Part shown: piece after piece, positions 34,692 to 44,058 of the stretch
How positions within the stretch are numbered: position 1 is the first letter of the stretch
Layout: each line of letters begins with the position of its first letter
Source of the DNA: Acetobacterium sp. KB-1
GTDB lineage: Bacteria; Bacillota; Clostridia; Eubacteriales; Eubacteriaceae
Reading direction: 5' to 3'
DNA length: 64,000 nucleotides
Assembly: GCF_003260995.1 (NCBI RefSeq)
Contig: NZ_CP030040.1
Coordinates: 680,578-744,577 of the forward strand
Position numbers and translations under genes: made by a program
Notes under the pieces: model-generated
The model's database searches: none
Told to the model about the DNA's origin: nothing
Seen by the model: the letters and a program-made list of their open reading frames with translations, nothing else

Positions 34692-35570
34692 TTAAGTTTG
34701 ATTCAATGAAAGGGTAGCATTTATCATTTCTATGAGATGGTTAGGAAAATAATCATCGTCATTTTCTATTGAAATCAGCCGTTCTTTCATCCGTTGACCC
34801 AGTTTCCTGGCTGTTTCCTGATCACCATAGCACAACAGCCGTTTCAGTTCAGACACGCTGTCAGTCAAAGCATCCCCGCAGGCACTGACCCGTTTATAGC
34901 TGAGAAACCCTTCGTCCAGAAACCAGCTCAGGGTTCTTTCAAAATGCTGGTAAATCTGTTCGGGATCGATGCTGAGTGGTTGCAGGACCATCCCTTGCTC
35001 CAGCACCGGTTCTGACTGATCTTGGATCTGAAAGACCAGGGTGGCTCCTTCATAGCAGGTAAGTGCCTGGCCAAAAGCTTCGATGGACACGACTTGCCCA
35101 TCAATAACCAGGCTGGCCAGATCTCTGGATTCTTCATCCAAGGTAATCCGGCCGGTACCAACACTATTTAAGCCGTACTGGCCATCACTCAAATGAATTG
35201 CATTACTGATTGGCTGATTCTCTGAATAACGCACCAGGGTCTTCTGGGCCAACCCCTTTGCGATCTTCTGGATTAACTGCAGATAGGCAAATGCCTGATT
35301 GTCCTCCGGTCTCGACTGCGTTTCAAATTCATAGCCGCCATCAATTTCCCAGCCCCGCCAGATGGCAATGCCCGGAAGCAGCAACAGTGAGATTTCAAAT
35401 GTATGGTCATTCCCCTGAGGGTCTTTTAGAGACACGACCATCTCACAGGGATCGACGGCTGCGATCCCCAAGTGCTTTGTCATAATCTGGTTATGGCAAC
35501 TCAGGCAGAAATCACCACTTTCTTTAATATGTATGATGGCTTCATTTTGTTGGCATTGATTGCATTTCAT
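34692..35570 (-). CDS. Hypothetical protein with N-terminal zinc-finger-like cysteines
   Basis: 292 aa. The first 26 residues contain two CxxC pairs (CNQCQQ and CLSCHN), a treble-clef/zinc-ribbon pattern also seen at the start of McsA-like proteins. The rest has no motif I recognise: a beta-rich middle with GGYEFETQSR and DGQYGLNSVGTGRITLDEESRDL, then a helical C-terminus. GGAAAT lies before the ATG. First gene of a likely four-gene unit (292-aa, 49-aa, sulfite-oxidase-like, 33-aa). Confidence 0.75.
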   Translation of the reverse strand: MKCNQCQQNEAIIHIKESGDFCLSCHNQIMTKHLGIAAVDPCEMVVSLKDPQGNDHTFEISLLLLPGIAIWRGWEIDGGYEFETQSRPEDNQAFAYLQLIQKIAKGLAQKTLVRYSENQPISNAIHLSDGQYGLNSVGTGRITLDEESRDLASLVIDGQVVSIEAFGQALTCYEGATLVFQIQDQSEPVLEQGMVLQPLSIDPEQIYQHFERTLSWFLDEGFLSYKRVSACGDALTDSVSELKRLLCYGDQETARKLGQRMKERLISIENDDDYFPNHLIEMINATLSLNQT

Positions 35571-35668
35571 ACAACATTTCCTTTCTTATACATCGTTTTA
35601 ATCTATTAATCTTCAGGTTTAATAATCTATGGCAGGGACAAATATTGGTTCAGATCTCTATTTAGTTT

Positions 35669-38224
35669 TCAATCCTTTTTAAAATTCTTTTGTTGCCGTT
35701 GCACCGGCTGCGGCCGGGAATGACTGTCTTTTTTTGGTCCAATCCCCTGAGTAAAAGCACAACCCTTGTGATAATTAGAGCAACCCCAAAATTCACCATG
35801 AACACTACGGCGAATCACCAGGCTGCCCCCACATTTGGGGCAGATCTGCTGCCGGGATTGCAGCTCACTGGGAAAATCAGCCATCAACTCTTTCACAAAG
35901 ACCGACTTGTTACCATCTTGAACCAACAGCCAAGCCTTTTTCTTCGTCCGGGTCATGGCCACATAAAACAGGCGCCGTTCCTCCGAATAAAGATAATCCT
36001 CGGTATCGTCAAGCAGCAATTGAACCACCGCATCATTTTGAATTTTGCTCGGAAAACCATAGCTTTTTTCTTTATTATTTAGAATAAAAACATAGTCCGC
36101 CTGTAAACCTTTGGATCTATGAGCCGACAAAAATTCCATCTGTAAATCAGTTCTGGACGGATAGCTGACCTGAGTCTTACCGCCTCGATTATCATACTGG
36201 CACTTAAACGGCGATTGGTCAAACAATTTAATATCATGATTATAACGACCAATAAAAAAGACACTGCTATTTTGGGGCAGCTCCATAATGGTCGCTTCCA
36301 TAAATGTTACCAGACTTCTTTCATTGTGCCCTTCAATCAGACCCAGTGAAAACTCACCCTCTGGATGGGATCGATCACCCGCCACGGCACTCAATTTCTT
36401 TTTGATATGCTTGGGGTTTTTCATCACAAAATGGCCGCTGACGTCAATCAAACTCCTGGAAAAGCGGTAGGTGGTTTCGATCTTGCTGGCTTCCGCAGCC
36501 CCCCAGTAGCTTTCAAAGTCCAGAATATAATTGATATCACTGCCCGCAAAACCATAAATACTCTGCCAGTCATCCCCGACACAAAATAAACCAAAATCCG
36601 ACTGATTGCGCATCGCTTTCAGCAGGTTGTACCGGGCCCGGGAGATATCCTGATACTCATCCACAATCACATAGCCATAATGGTGCCGATTCTGGCCACT
36701 GATCACATATTTTGTGGCCAGATTAATCATATCGTTAAAATCGATCTCATTATTTTTTTCGAGCTGGGTCTGATAAGCTTTAAAAACCGGTTCAATCAAC
36801 TCAATGATCCGGTAATTACTGCGTAACTGATGCCCCTGATGGATGCGGTTTAATTGATAAAGCTGATCAAAGAGCTGATTATTAATCTTCACCAGGTTGA
36901 TCACAGTTTCAAACAATTGTCCCAGATTCTCGAAAAAATGACCCTGATATTTTTTGATCTCAGCCCACAATTCAGCATCTGATTTGGGCTTAAAGACCAC
37001 CTCGGCGGCAAGCAATTTTTCTTCCAGCACCTGTATCAGCTTGCCGTCTAAATGGTCATAGGCATAGAGCTCCAGCATCGTAGTATTGTTTTCGGCATGG
37101 ATCTTGCGTTTCCACACCATCCCTTGCTGATAGCTTTGGGTGGCAGTTTTGTTGGCCTTAGCCTTAAAATAATCGGGTACCTGCCCCTTGCGGTCAATGC
37201 CAAAATACTCAAGGTAGAGATCCGCATCCGGCAAATAGAAATCTGGAACATATCGGGCATACTCGATGGTTGCGGTATCGGTCTGGTAAGGGCGTTCATA
37301 CTGGTAATTAATGCCTTTTTGATACAGATAATTGGCGATTTCCATTTCGCCATAACTTTTGACCAGCTCATTTTTCAGGGTCACCGGCTGATTAACGGAC
37401 AGATAATCCTGGTACTCCGTCTGGTCTTTAAAATCAAAGGCTGACTTTTCTCTGATCCGATAGAAGCTGAGATATTGGATAAATTTTCTCAGGTAAATCG
37501 GATCTTTGAGCAATTGATTGAGGGTTTCCTTAACAAAGGTTGACAGATTGATCTGAGTGATGTTTGGCTTGACCCCATTTACTGCCGTGATGATATTCAT
37601 CCCCAGCTTGTGGAAGGTCATGGCCGCGATGTTTTCGCCGGTTTCTTTGTTAATCCGCTGACACATTTCGGTGGCCGAGGCGTTGGTAAAGGAAAGTACC
37701 AGAATTTCGGCTGGTTTGTATTTTTCCGCTTTAAGCAAAAATTTGATCTTGCCAATCACAGTGATGGTCTTTCCGGTTCCGGCGCCCGCAACGACCTGGT
37801 GATTGCGACCTTCTTTTAAAATACAGGCCAACTGCTGGGCGTCGAGGTTTTTCCCTTCAATCGGCAGGATCATATTTTTTATATTTTCCAGCCGCGCTGT
37901 AATGTAGGCGTCGTTGTGTCGATTCACCTCATCCGCCAATTCGGAGAACCGTTGCGAAAAAGCCGCGATGCGCTCAAGGGTGTTTTTTTCCGCGGCCGTC
38001 ATTTGCCTAGCCGTTCGAATGATCCCATCGCCACTGCTTAAGTAACGCCACTGATATTGCCATTGATCTAGTTCAGACGCATCAATATAGTGATCTGGAT
38101 CGGCAAAGAGGGCATCCAACGAAAGTGTTGCGGTATTGAGTTCAGTGCTGATGGTGTCATTGTGACGATTGGCATGGTCTTTCTTGCGGCGCCGTTCAGC
38201 TAAGAACTTTTTTAAGAAACACAT
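35669..38224 (-). CDS. UvrD/HelD-type superfamily 1 helicase with embedded nuclease-like domain and zinc finger
   Basis: 851 aa. Walker A GAGTGKT near 147, VDEYQDIS near 525 (Walker B), GDDWQSIYGFAGSD, TYRFSRS, SAHRSKGLQADYVFIL and RRLFYVAMTRTKKK are SF1A helicase motifs in order. Between helicase motifs, about residues 285-400, lies an insertion with GEMEIANYL, PDFYLPDADLYLEYFG and QGMVWKRKIH, a PD-(D/E)xK-like nuclease pattern (Glu, Asp, Glu). The C-terminus has a topoisomerase-type C4 finger (CPKCGG...CSNYHKGC). Closest named relative is DNA helicase IV. Likely DNA repair or defence; it sits 0.8 kb from the defence island. Confidence 0.85.
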   Translation of the reverse strand: MCFLKKFLAERRRKKDHANRHNDTISTELNTATLSLDALFADPDHYIDASELDQWQYQWRYLSSGDGIIRTARQMTAAEKNTLERIAAFSQRFSELADEVNRHNDAYITARLENIKNMILPIEGKNLDAQQLACILKEGRNHQVVAGAGTGKTITVIGKIKFLLKAEKYKPAEILVLSFTNASATEMCQRINKETGENIAAMTFHKLGMNIITAVNGVKPNITQINLSTFVKETLNQLLKDPIYLRKFIQYLSFYRIREKSAFDFKDQTEYQDYLSVNQPVTLKNELVKSYGEMEIANYLYQKGINYQYERPYQTDTATIEYARYVPDFYLPDADLYLEYFGIDRKGQVPDYFKAKANKTATQSYQQGMVWKRKIHAENNTTMLELYAYDHLDGKLIQVLEEKLLAAEVVFKPKSDAELWAEIKKYQGHFFENLGQLFETVINLVKINNQLFDQLYQLNRIHQGHQLRSNYRIIELIEPVFKAYQTQLEKNNEIDFNDMINLATKYVISGQNRHHYGYVIVDEYQDISRARYNLLKAMRNQSDFGLFCVGDDWQSIYGFAGSDINYILDFESYWGAAEASKIETTYRFSRSLIDVSGHFVMKNPKHIKKKLSAVAGDRSHPEGEFSLGLIEGHNERSLVTFMEATIMELPQNSSVFFIGRYNHDIKLFDQSPFKCQYDNRGGKTQVSYPSRTDLQMEFLSAHRSKGLQADYVFILNNKEKSYGFPSKIQNDAVVQLLLDDTEDYLYSEERRLFYVAMTRTKKKAWLLVQDGNKSVFVKELMADFPSELQSRQQICPKCGGSLVIRRSVHGEFWGCSNYHKGCAFTQGIGPKKDSHSRPQPVQRQQKNFKKD

Positions 38225-38322
38225 CGATCACCCTCCTTTTATCCGCATTGATAAAGCTAAACTAATAATGCGATAATCCCCTGACCGTATTTCTCAACCT
38301 TGATCAGGACAGCCATAAATTA

Positions 38323-38333
38323 ATGTCAGGCAC
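38323..38333 (+). repeat. 11-bp direct repeat, left copy
   Basis: ATGTCAGGCAC; the same 11 bp occurs at 38996-39006. The two copies bracket the gene fragments 38334-38890. Confidence 0.4.
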
Positions 38334-38495
38334 GGGCATGATCTTTTCGACCTTTCCGATGGCTGGATCAATGACGAAATCAAAGAACCGTTAACGTCGA
38401 TTATCGCAGAAAAACTGGAAACCTATTCCAATCTGAAAATCCTTAACCCCAAAGCCGAACAACTGCTGGGGGAGCGTCAGATAAATTTTATTTAA
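38334..38495 (+). pseudogene. 3' fragment of an unknown gene
   Basis: 53 codons (GHDLFDLSDGWINDEIKEPL...LLGERQINFI) with protein-like composition but no start codon. The frame begins immediately after the 11-bp repeat, suggesting deletion or insertion removed the 5' part. No family recognised. Confidence 0.4.
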
Positions 38496-38517
38496 TACCT
38501 GGCGGAGGATCTCGGTT

Positions 38518-38890
38518 ATGATTGACAATAAATATCTCAAGAACCTGTACGACTTTCCCGATGTAGATCCCAGTATCAACCAACTGCTTGAATTACTGAC
38601 ATCTAAAGACCAGGCCTTTTTGGAAAACCTGACCGTGCCATTGGAAATTGCCACACTAGATGAGGCTGAACGCCATTATCTGACGATTTTTTTGCGAACA
38701 TTGATCATCAGCTCCAGCTCGATCAGATCGATGTGGCTAACTGGTTCCGAGCTGAAGCTTTTTGTTTTGATCAACCCTACTTCCATTCAAAAGACTCAGC
38801 GACTTCGAAAAGTTCAAGATCCAGTACACGTCCCCGGCTCCTTCAAAGCCGACAGGTTTATTATTTCCCGACGAGCTGAAGAGGGTTTAG
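38518..38890 (+). pseudogene. Frameshifted unknown gene
   Basis: GGAGG precedes the ATG by 9 bp, and the first 56 residues look real (MIDNKYLKNLYDFPDVDPSI...). At a T7 run near 38686-38693 the natural sequence moves to another frame (FANIDHQLQLDQIDVANWFRAEAFCFDQPYF). It then moves to the third frame (SDFEKFKIQYTSPAPSKPTGLLFPDELKRV), ending at 38890. Two shifts in 370 bp indicate true decay. The fragment before it probably belonged to the same operon. Function unknown. Confidence 0.5.
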
Positions 38891-38995
38891 CAGCGTTCAT
38901 TTAGAGCTCAGTTCCTGTTATCAGCACACCCACCTAAATGGTGCTTGTTATAAATTAATAATCTATAATGGCAGGCATGGCATGTTTATTAGTTT

Positions 38996-39006
38996 ATGTC
39001 AGGCAC
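38996..39006 (+). repeat. 11-bp direct repeat, right copy
   Basis: ATGTCAGGCAC, 41 bp from the end of the defence island's last gene; see 38323-38333. Confidence 0.4.
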
Positions 39007-39046
39007 TGTATGCTGTTTCAGAGGTTTCATATGCACTTAGTTTTGA

Positions 39047-40225
39047 TTAAACTAGGAGTCCTGCTATATGACTTCTGATAACACCATTAAGCATGCTGTA
39101 TCTATTCTTTAGGTATGATTTTGTAGTTAAATCATCTACTTTTCCATCGTAATTCGAAATGTATAATTTTGCTTTTGCTTCAACTGTCAAGCTTTGTGCA
39201 TAATCATGAAGACTTTTATCTGATATATCTCTATTTGAATTTTTTGTTATTAACACAAAATTCAAGGGAGAATTATAAATTGAACTATTTTTATTTCTAA
39301 GATCTTTCGTAGAATCTCCGACCTTCGTTGCTGAACCTAAAGGTATTATATGATGGGCTTCAAGTTCATTTTCTTCTTCCGCAAAAACACTAACAAGTTT
39401 ACTATTATCAAACATATCACGATATGTTTGCGCTAATAAGTACTGGCAAAAGAAATTACGCAATACAGTTTTTGGATAACGATCTTCATCCGCATACTCT
39501 AACAGTAAAACACCTTCGTCGGAAAAATATTTTGTTTCCAAAACATTTTTCATCATTTTATTCAGCCAATCAGCGTTACTTTTTTTTGTAAATTGTCTCA
39601 CCATTGCCTGTAAATTTGTAATCATACGAACATTCTGATCTTTGTCATATTCACCCGAAAAAATGGCACTCCAATACCAAGCTTCCAATTTTTTATGAAC
39701 CTGTTTATCATTGAACCACGTATCATCAATGAAAACTGTTGAAACTAAAACAATCATAAGTGAATAATTAATTTCCTTAATATCTCTAATACCACACCGT
39801 GTATTAAAAAAGAACATTGCTCTATCTATAGCATCACAAATAATTTCGCACTTGTCATCTATGAATTTCGGATTCATATCTAATATTTTATTTCTTTTCA
39901 TATGATCTATTCTAAACACATCAGCAGTGAAGGTTAGATTATTATAATATAATGAACAAACGTTTAAAAAGACATCAATATATGTAGTCGATATAACATT
40001 TTTGCTTAGGTCATAGCATTTTAATCTAATTGATGCGTTGTAATGTTCATTTTCAATGCTATTTTTTAATAAATTTTGAACTCCATCAGGAATCACGTCG
40101 ACATTATAAGTTCTAGGTTTTCCAATATTTTCAGCAATACGATTGTAAAAATTTGTTTTACTTACAGTCGCCACTCTAGCCATCACTAGATCAAACGTAT
40201 TTAAACTAATTCCACCACGATTCAA
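39047..40225 (-). pseudogene. DUF262-HNH effector (SspE/GmrSD-like), 3' part with HNH nuclease
   Basis: 392 codons in the frame. It starts as the second half of a DUF262 domain (ENLNRGGISLNTFDLVMARVA), continues with a helical middle, and ends with a HNH-like nuclease: EAHHIIPLGSATK...NFVLITKNSNRDIS (DUF1524-type layout). No good start codon exists; the first codon used is a TTG inside the conserved NRGG motif. The upstream part lies in another frame, offset at the (AT)5 run 40232-40241. Removing one AT joins the frames to read RAIDIYENLNRGG, the expected family sequence. In SspE such an HNH domain nicks DNA. Confidence 0.8.
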
Positions 40226-41193
40226 ATTTTCATATATATATCTATTGCTCTTGCTCTTTTTGATTCTTCAACGATAATCTGGTTTAATGTCATATTCCGT
40301 ATGCATGAATCTAAATAATCCTGCAAATAACGACCCCATAGCTGGCTACGGTTTTCTAACTCCTTCATAAATTTTGTATAGTCTTCTTTGATATCATTTC
40401 GTTCTTCTTCAATAAATATTTCATCAATAAAGAAATTTTTATCTTCGATAGTTGTTTTTTTTGTAAACTCATGAATAATTTCATCTTTTATGGAATCAGA
40501 AATTTTCTTGACTATTCTTTGATAACACAAAGTGATTACACCACTTCTTTTCTTTTCAGTAGGTATAATCAAATATAATGGTACCAAATAACCATCTTCA
40601 TTGGAAATGCAAAAATCATCAAGTTCAATCCCGAGGTCTGTATCAGGATTATATGGCTGACAATCATTCTTTTTAAAATATTTAACTTCGACAAACGGAA
40701 GAATATTGCTTGATAGAAAATCGGGTTCCTCCGAATCTGGGCGTGTGATAGGAAAATCCAATTCATGAACCCCAAAAATATCTTCTTCAGACCCACGCTT
40801 ACACCATTTTGGAATTCTCAAAAAAAATCTTCTTTTTAATGATGTAGAAACTAAATCACTAATCCTCTTACAATCATCAAATATGGCATTTGAAAAAACA
40901 TTTGTTAATACAGTTATACGTTGCTGGCCATCTAGCAGAAATTAAGTATCAACAGATAGCGTTGTTATATCAATTTCTGTTTTATTACCTATTGCTTTTG
41001 AAGAAAACTCATCTGGTTTAGATTTTAATAGTAATATACTGCCAATAGGCATTCTAGACAAAACTGATGCTACAATTTTACGCTGTTGCTCTTCATCAGT
41101 CCACACAAATTGTCTTTGAAAATCTGGTAATAGTATTTTATTTTCTTTGATATCTTTGACTATATCACTAAAATTTGTTAACACACTTGCCAT
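40222..41193 (-). pseudogene. DUF262-HNH effector, 5' part, with in-frame stop
   Basis: From ATG 41193 (AGAGGTG upstream) the frame gives a DUF262 N-terminus: LLPDFQRQFVWTDEEQQRKIVASVLSRMPIGSILL. A TAA at 40944-40942 stops it after 83 codons. The same frame then continues FLLDGQQRITVLTNVF..., where DGQQR is the NTPase motif of DUF262. It stays open to 40222, where the (AT)5 slip occurs. Without the two lesions the protein would be about 715 aa, the size of SspE/GmrSD enzymes. Last gene of the phosphorothioation array. Confidence 0.8.
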
Positions 41194-41346
41194 AATTACA
41201 CCTCTTATTTCATAATATTCTCAAATTAAAGATTTCTATTCTATTTTTACCAATCTACCACATGCCTAAGCGTCTTTTACTTACACACCTTAAATGGAGC
41301 TAATTTAAAACCGTTCTCTATTTGGGTTTCGTGATTTCTTGAGGTA

Positions 41347-41844
41347 TCACATAAATGTCTCAAGTTTATACGTTTGCGTAACTTTTAGAATTTTTGCTAA
41401 GTAATCATCTTTTGTTGACGCTTCTTCAGTAAATTGATCATATAACCATTCAATGCCGCCACGCATATATTTATGAAATAGTTCCATATTCGCAGCTAGT
41501 TTTTCTGAATCTTCATCCTCTTTAAATGCTCGTTCAATTCTTTCATCGTCTGAAAGATTTGATGAATTTTCGCTTAACATGACTAGCCGAAAAACATTAA
41601 TCAAATTGTCTTGTTGGCTGATTAGTTGCTCAGCAAATATTGCTAACTCATCGTTTGAGATAGTGTCTTCTTCAGATTTCAAGTTAAAATTTACACCAAT
41701 TAAGGGTGCAACAAGATAAATATCAATATTTGCTCTAAATACACCAGCAATTTTTGCATCTTTATTCTTCTTTAATGTGGTCAAACTTAAAAATTTTGCG
41801 TAAGTAGCATGCTTACCTTTTAACATGTATTGTTTTTCAAACAT
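41347..41844 (-). CDS. 165-aa protein of the phosphorothioation array
   Basis: No family recognised with confidence. N-terminal KGKHATYAKFLSLTTLKKNKDAKIAGVFRANIDIYLVAPLIGV looks like a helical, partly hydrophobic region. The middle is acidic (SDDERIERAFKEDEDSEK) and the end helical (YMRGGIEWLYDQF). It overlaps the ATPase gene stop (TAATG), a sign of translational coupling, with AGGAGG before the ATG. Position and size suggest a partner of the DndD-like ATPase, comparable to DndE or one of SspF-H, but similarity cannot be judged by eye. Confidence 0.75.
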   Translation of the reverse strand: MFEKQYMLKGKHATYAKFLSLTTLKKNKDAKIAGVFRANIDIYLVAPLIGVNFNLKSEEDTISNDELAIFAEQLISQQDNLINVFRLVMLSENSSNLSDDERIERAFKEDEDSEKLAANMELFHKYMRGGIEWLYDQFTEEASTKDDYLAKILKVTQTYKLETFM

Positions 41845-43895
41845 TATAACAACCTCCTAATCGATGAATTTACGTCAGAATTATTATTTTTCTCGATCAT
41901 ATAAGCACAGCCCACTTTATCATCTAATGAAGCCTTCGCAAATTCCCAATCCTTGTTCATTAATATCAATACTACTTGCTCTGAAACTGCCGGTAGAATT
42001 TTTGCTATATTGTTGATGTGAATCTCATCAACATTCGAGAACGGTGCATCCATTACTAATGGATATGGTTCAGTTGTAATTGCTAATTCTCCATCTACGC
42101 CGATTATGACATTCGGATCTTCATTTTCTTTTCCAGTAGTTGTTCTTGCTTTTATTCTCGCCATATCAACAAGACCTGCAATGAATGAGAAGTTTTTGAC
42201 AGATTCTAATCCCTTGCTTTCTTCTGTCTCCATTTCTTCATCACCAACCATTGTAATTAAATTTATCTGATACTTTTCATTAATAGTAATTTTACGTGTC
42301 CCGTGATACATTTGTTCAAAGATATTGTTTACACTTTTAAGGAGACGATTCTTGACTTCAGCCTCTTGTTTATCATAACTCTGCTTAAACCACTGGTATA
42401 CCGCCTTTGAGTATGCTATACTTTTTGTTATTTTTCTATTTTTTTCAGAAACTACTGCTATACCAGCAATCTGTTTTTCATTATTTACAATTTCTGTTTC
42501 TAACGAACTTATATAACCCGTAACAACAAGTAAAATATCCCTTTTTTTTCTCAATTCAATCTCATTTTTTTGGTAGTCATCTTCAATTTTTGCTACATCT
42601 ATCATATTTTTTATTCGCTTACTAATGTCAATTAGACCTTCTTTTTTTTCTTCCAATAGAAGCTTATTTTCTCGAAGCTCAACGTAGTCGTCTTTGATCA
42701 CACTATCAAACCCTTCAGCTTCACGTTCAATACGTTGGTAGGTTTTTTTATATTCTCTTAAAATTGTGCCCATATGCTGAGGTGGTAATAAACTTTTTTC
42801 ATGCAAAACTTTTTCTTTTGCACCTTCATTTTTCGTTAAATCACATCCACAAATGCAATTCCCTCGATTTAGAATATGGTCTATTGACGACGCTCTCATT
42901 CCTGGTATACCTTCACCATCCTGTTTAGCTTCATCAATGGTTTTAAGTGCTTTCTTTATTAAAGGTAATGCGAAATAACCCATCGATTTTGTACTGAAAT
43001 CATTGATTAATCGATTCTCATTTTTAATGATATTTCCTGTTACTACATTAATATCACGCTCTAAATTCGTTTTAATCGTTTGATTTGCTTTTACCTCGCG
43101 ATTTTTGAGAAGTAGTTCATTAAGTTCTATTTTTCGTCTCTCGAAAAACTCAATCTCTTCTTTTATTATAACCTTTCTATTTTTGTACCCTTCAAGTTTT
43201 TCTTTTGCATTTTCAACTTCAACTTTCAACTTATTAAACTTTGTGTCATTGCCAACATCTAACTCCTTGCTTAATTTGGATGTAACCGATGCTACTTTTG
43301 ACGGATCAAGCCGATCCATAGCAGTGCTAATAACATCTAATCCCATTAGTCCACGTACTGCATCAACAACATCTCCTTTATTATTTATATCTGCTATCCT
43401 CTCACCATCAAAGAAAAAATAATCTGACAGAGATTCCGGAAGTATCTTATTAATTGTTTCTTTCATATGTAAATCGTATTCACCTTCGATACCTCTAGCC
43501 TTTGGTATACTTTGCATACCTCCTGTGGTTTCTTTAAATTGAACATTCAATTCTGGTTTGCTGGCTTTTATTTTTTTGGATTCGTTTTTATAAAAAGATT
43601 GAGTTCTCCTGATGAAATATTCCTTCTGTTCATGCAATAAAATAACTTCTACAAAACATTCTTGAGTAGAACATACGCTCATTGATTTGCAAACTTCTAA
43701 ATTTAAAACCTCCTGTGATTTGAATGAGGTATTATTATATAGGCACCAGTTAAACGCTTGAATAATTGTAGTTTTACCGCTAGTATTAACACCTAATATA
43801 ACAGTTACATTTTTTTCACTATCTGTTGAGAATTCAATAACATGATTGCCTTTATATTGGCGGAAATTATTTATTGTTATACTTTTAATTATCAT
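41844..43895 (-). CDS. DndD-like SMC/Rad50-type ATPase
   Basis: 683 aa. Walker A GVNTSGKTT (35-43) in an N-terminal half of an ABC ATPase head (IIKSITINNFRQYKGNHVIEF). FFDGERIADI (161-170) is the motif seen in DndD proteins. Long coiled coils flank a zinc-hook-like CICGC at 347-351. C-terminal Walker B/D-loop is VMDAPFSNVDE. DndD in dnd systems has ATPase and possibly DNA-structure activity. Here it could belong either to modification or to restriction; its place behind the helicase favours restriction. Overlaps both neighbours. Confidence 0.85.
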   Translation of the reverse strand: MIIKSITINNFRQYKGNHVIEFSTDSEKNVTVILGVNTSGKTTIIQAFNWCLYNNTSFKSQEVLNLEVCKSMSVCSTQECFVEVILLHEQKEYFIRRTQSFYKNESKKIKASKPELNVQFKETTGGMQSIPKARGIEGEYDLHMKETINKILPESLSDYFFFDGERIADINNKGDVVDAVRGLMGLDVISTAMDRLDPSKVASVTSKLSKELDVGNDTKFNKLKVEVENAKEKLEGYKNRKVIIKEEIEFFERRKIELNELLLKNREVKANQTIKTNLERDINVVTGNIIKNENRLINDFSTKSMGYFALPLIKKALKTIDEAKQDGEGIPGMRASSIDHILNRGNCICGCDLTKNEGAKEKVLHEKSLLPPQHMGTILREYKKTYQRIEREAEGFDSVIKDDYVELRENKLLLEEKKEGLIDISKRIKNMIDVAKIEDDYQKNEIELRKKRDILLVVTGYISSLETEIVNNEKQIAGIAVVSEKNRKITKSIAYSKAVYQWFKQSYDKQEAEVKNRLLKSVNNIFEQMYHGTRKITINEKYQINLITMVGDEEMETEESKGLESVKNFSFIAGLVDMARIKARTTTGKENEDPNVIIGVDGELAITTEPYPLVMDAPFSNVDEIHINNIAKILPAVSEQVVLILMNKDWEFAKASLDDKVGCAYMIEKNNNSDVNSSIRRLL

Positions 43896-44058
43896 TTTCT
43901 GCTGCCCTTTCTATTAAATGTCTTATCTTATCCGTCATCTGGTTATTTGTAAGTTTTTTTGTTTTGTTATTTTCTTTCTCTAATTCATAAATTCTCATTT
44001 TCAAACTGAATAACACCGTTTGATTTAGATAAGTTTCATCTTTTTCTTCAAAATTCAT
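43885..44058 (-). CDS. 57-aa coiled-coil protein linking helicase and ATPase genes
   Basis: MNFEEKDETYLNQTVLFSLKMRIYELEKENNKTKKLTNNQMTDKIRHLIERAAENDN-type composition: one predicted coiled helix, no cysteine. The frame is open to GTG 44067, but GGAGGTG overlaps that codon, and the ATG at 44058 has 8-bp spacing. It overlaps the helicase gene by 11 bp and the ATPase gene by 11 bp, so it is a real coupled gene. Could be an adaptor between the two enzymes. Confidence 0.8.
   Translation of the reverse strand: MNFEEKDETYLNQTVLFSLKMRIYELEKENNKTKKLTNNQMTDKIRHLIERAAENDN

Noticed and set aside
41347-41844. Naming the 165-aa protein DndE
   Set aside because: DndE is shorter and I cannot see its motifs; similarity must be tested by search.
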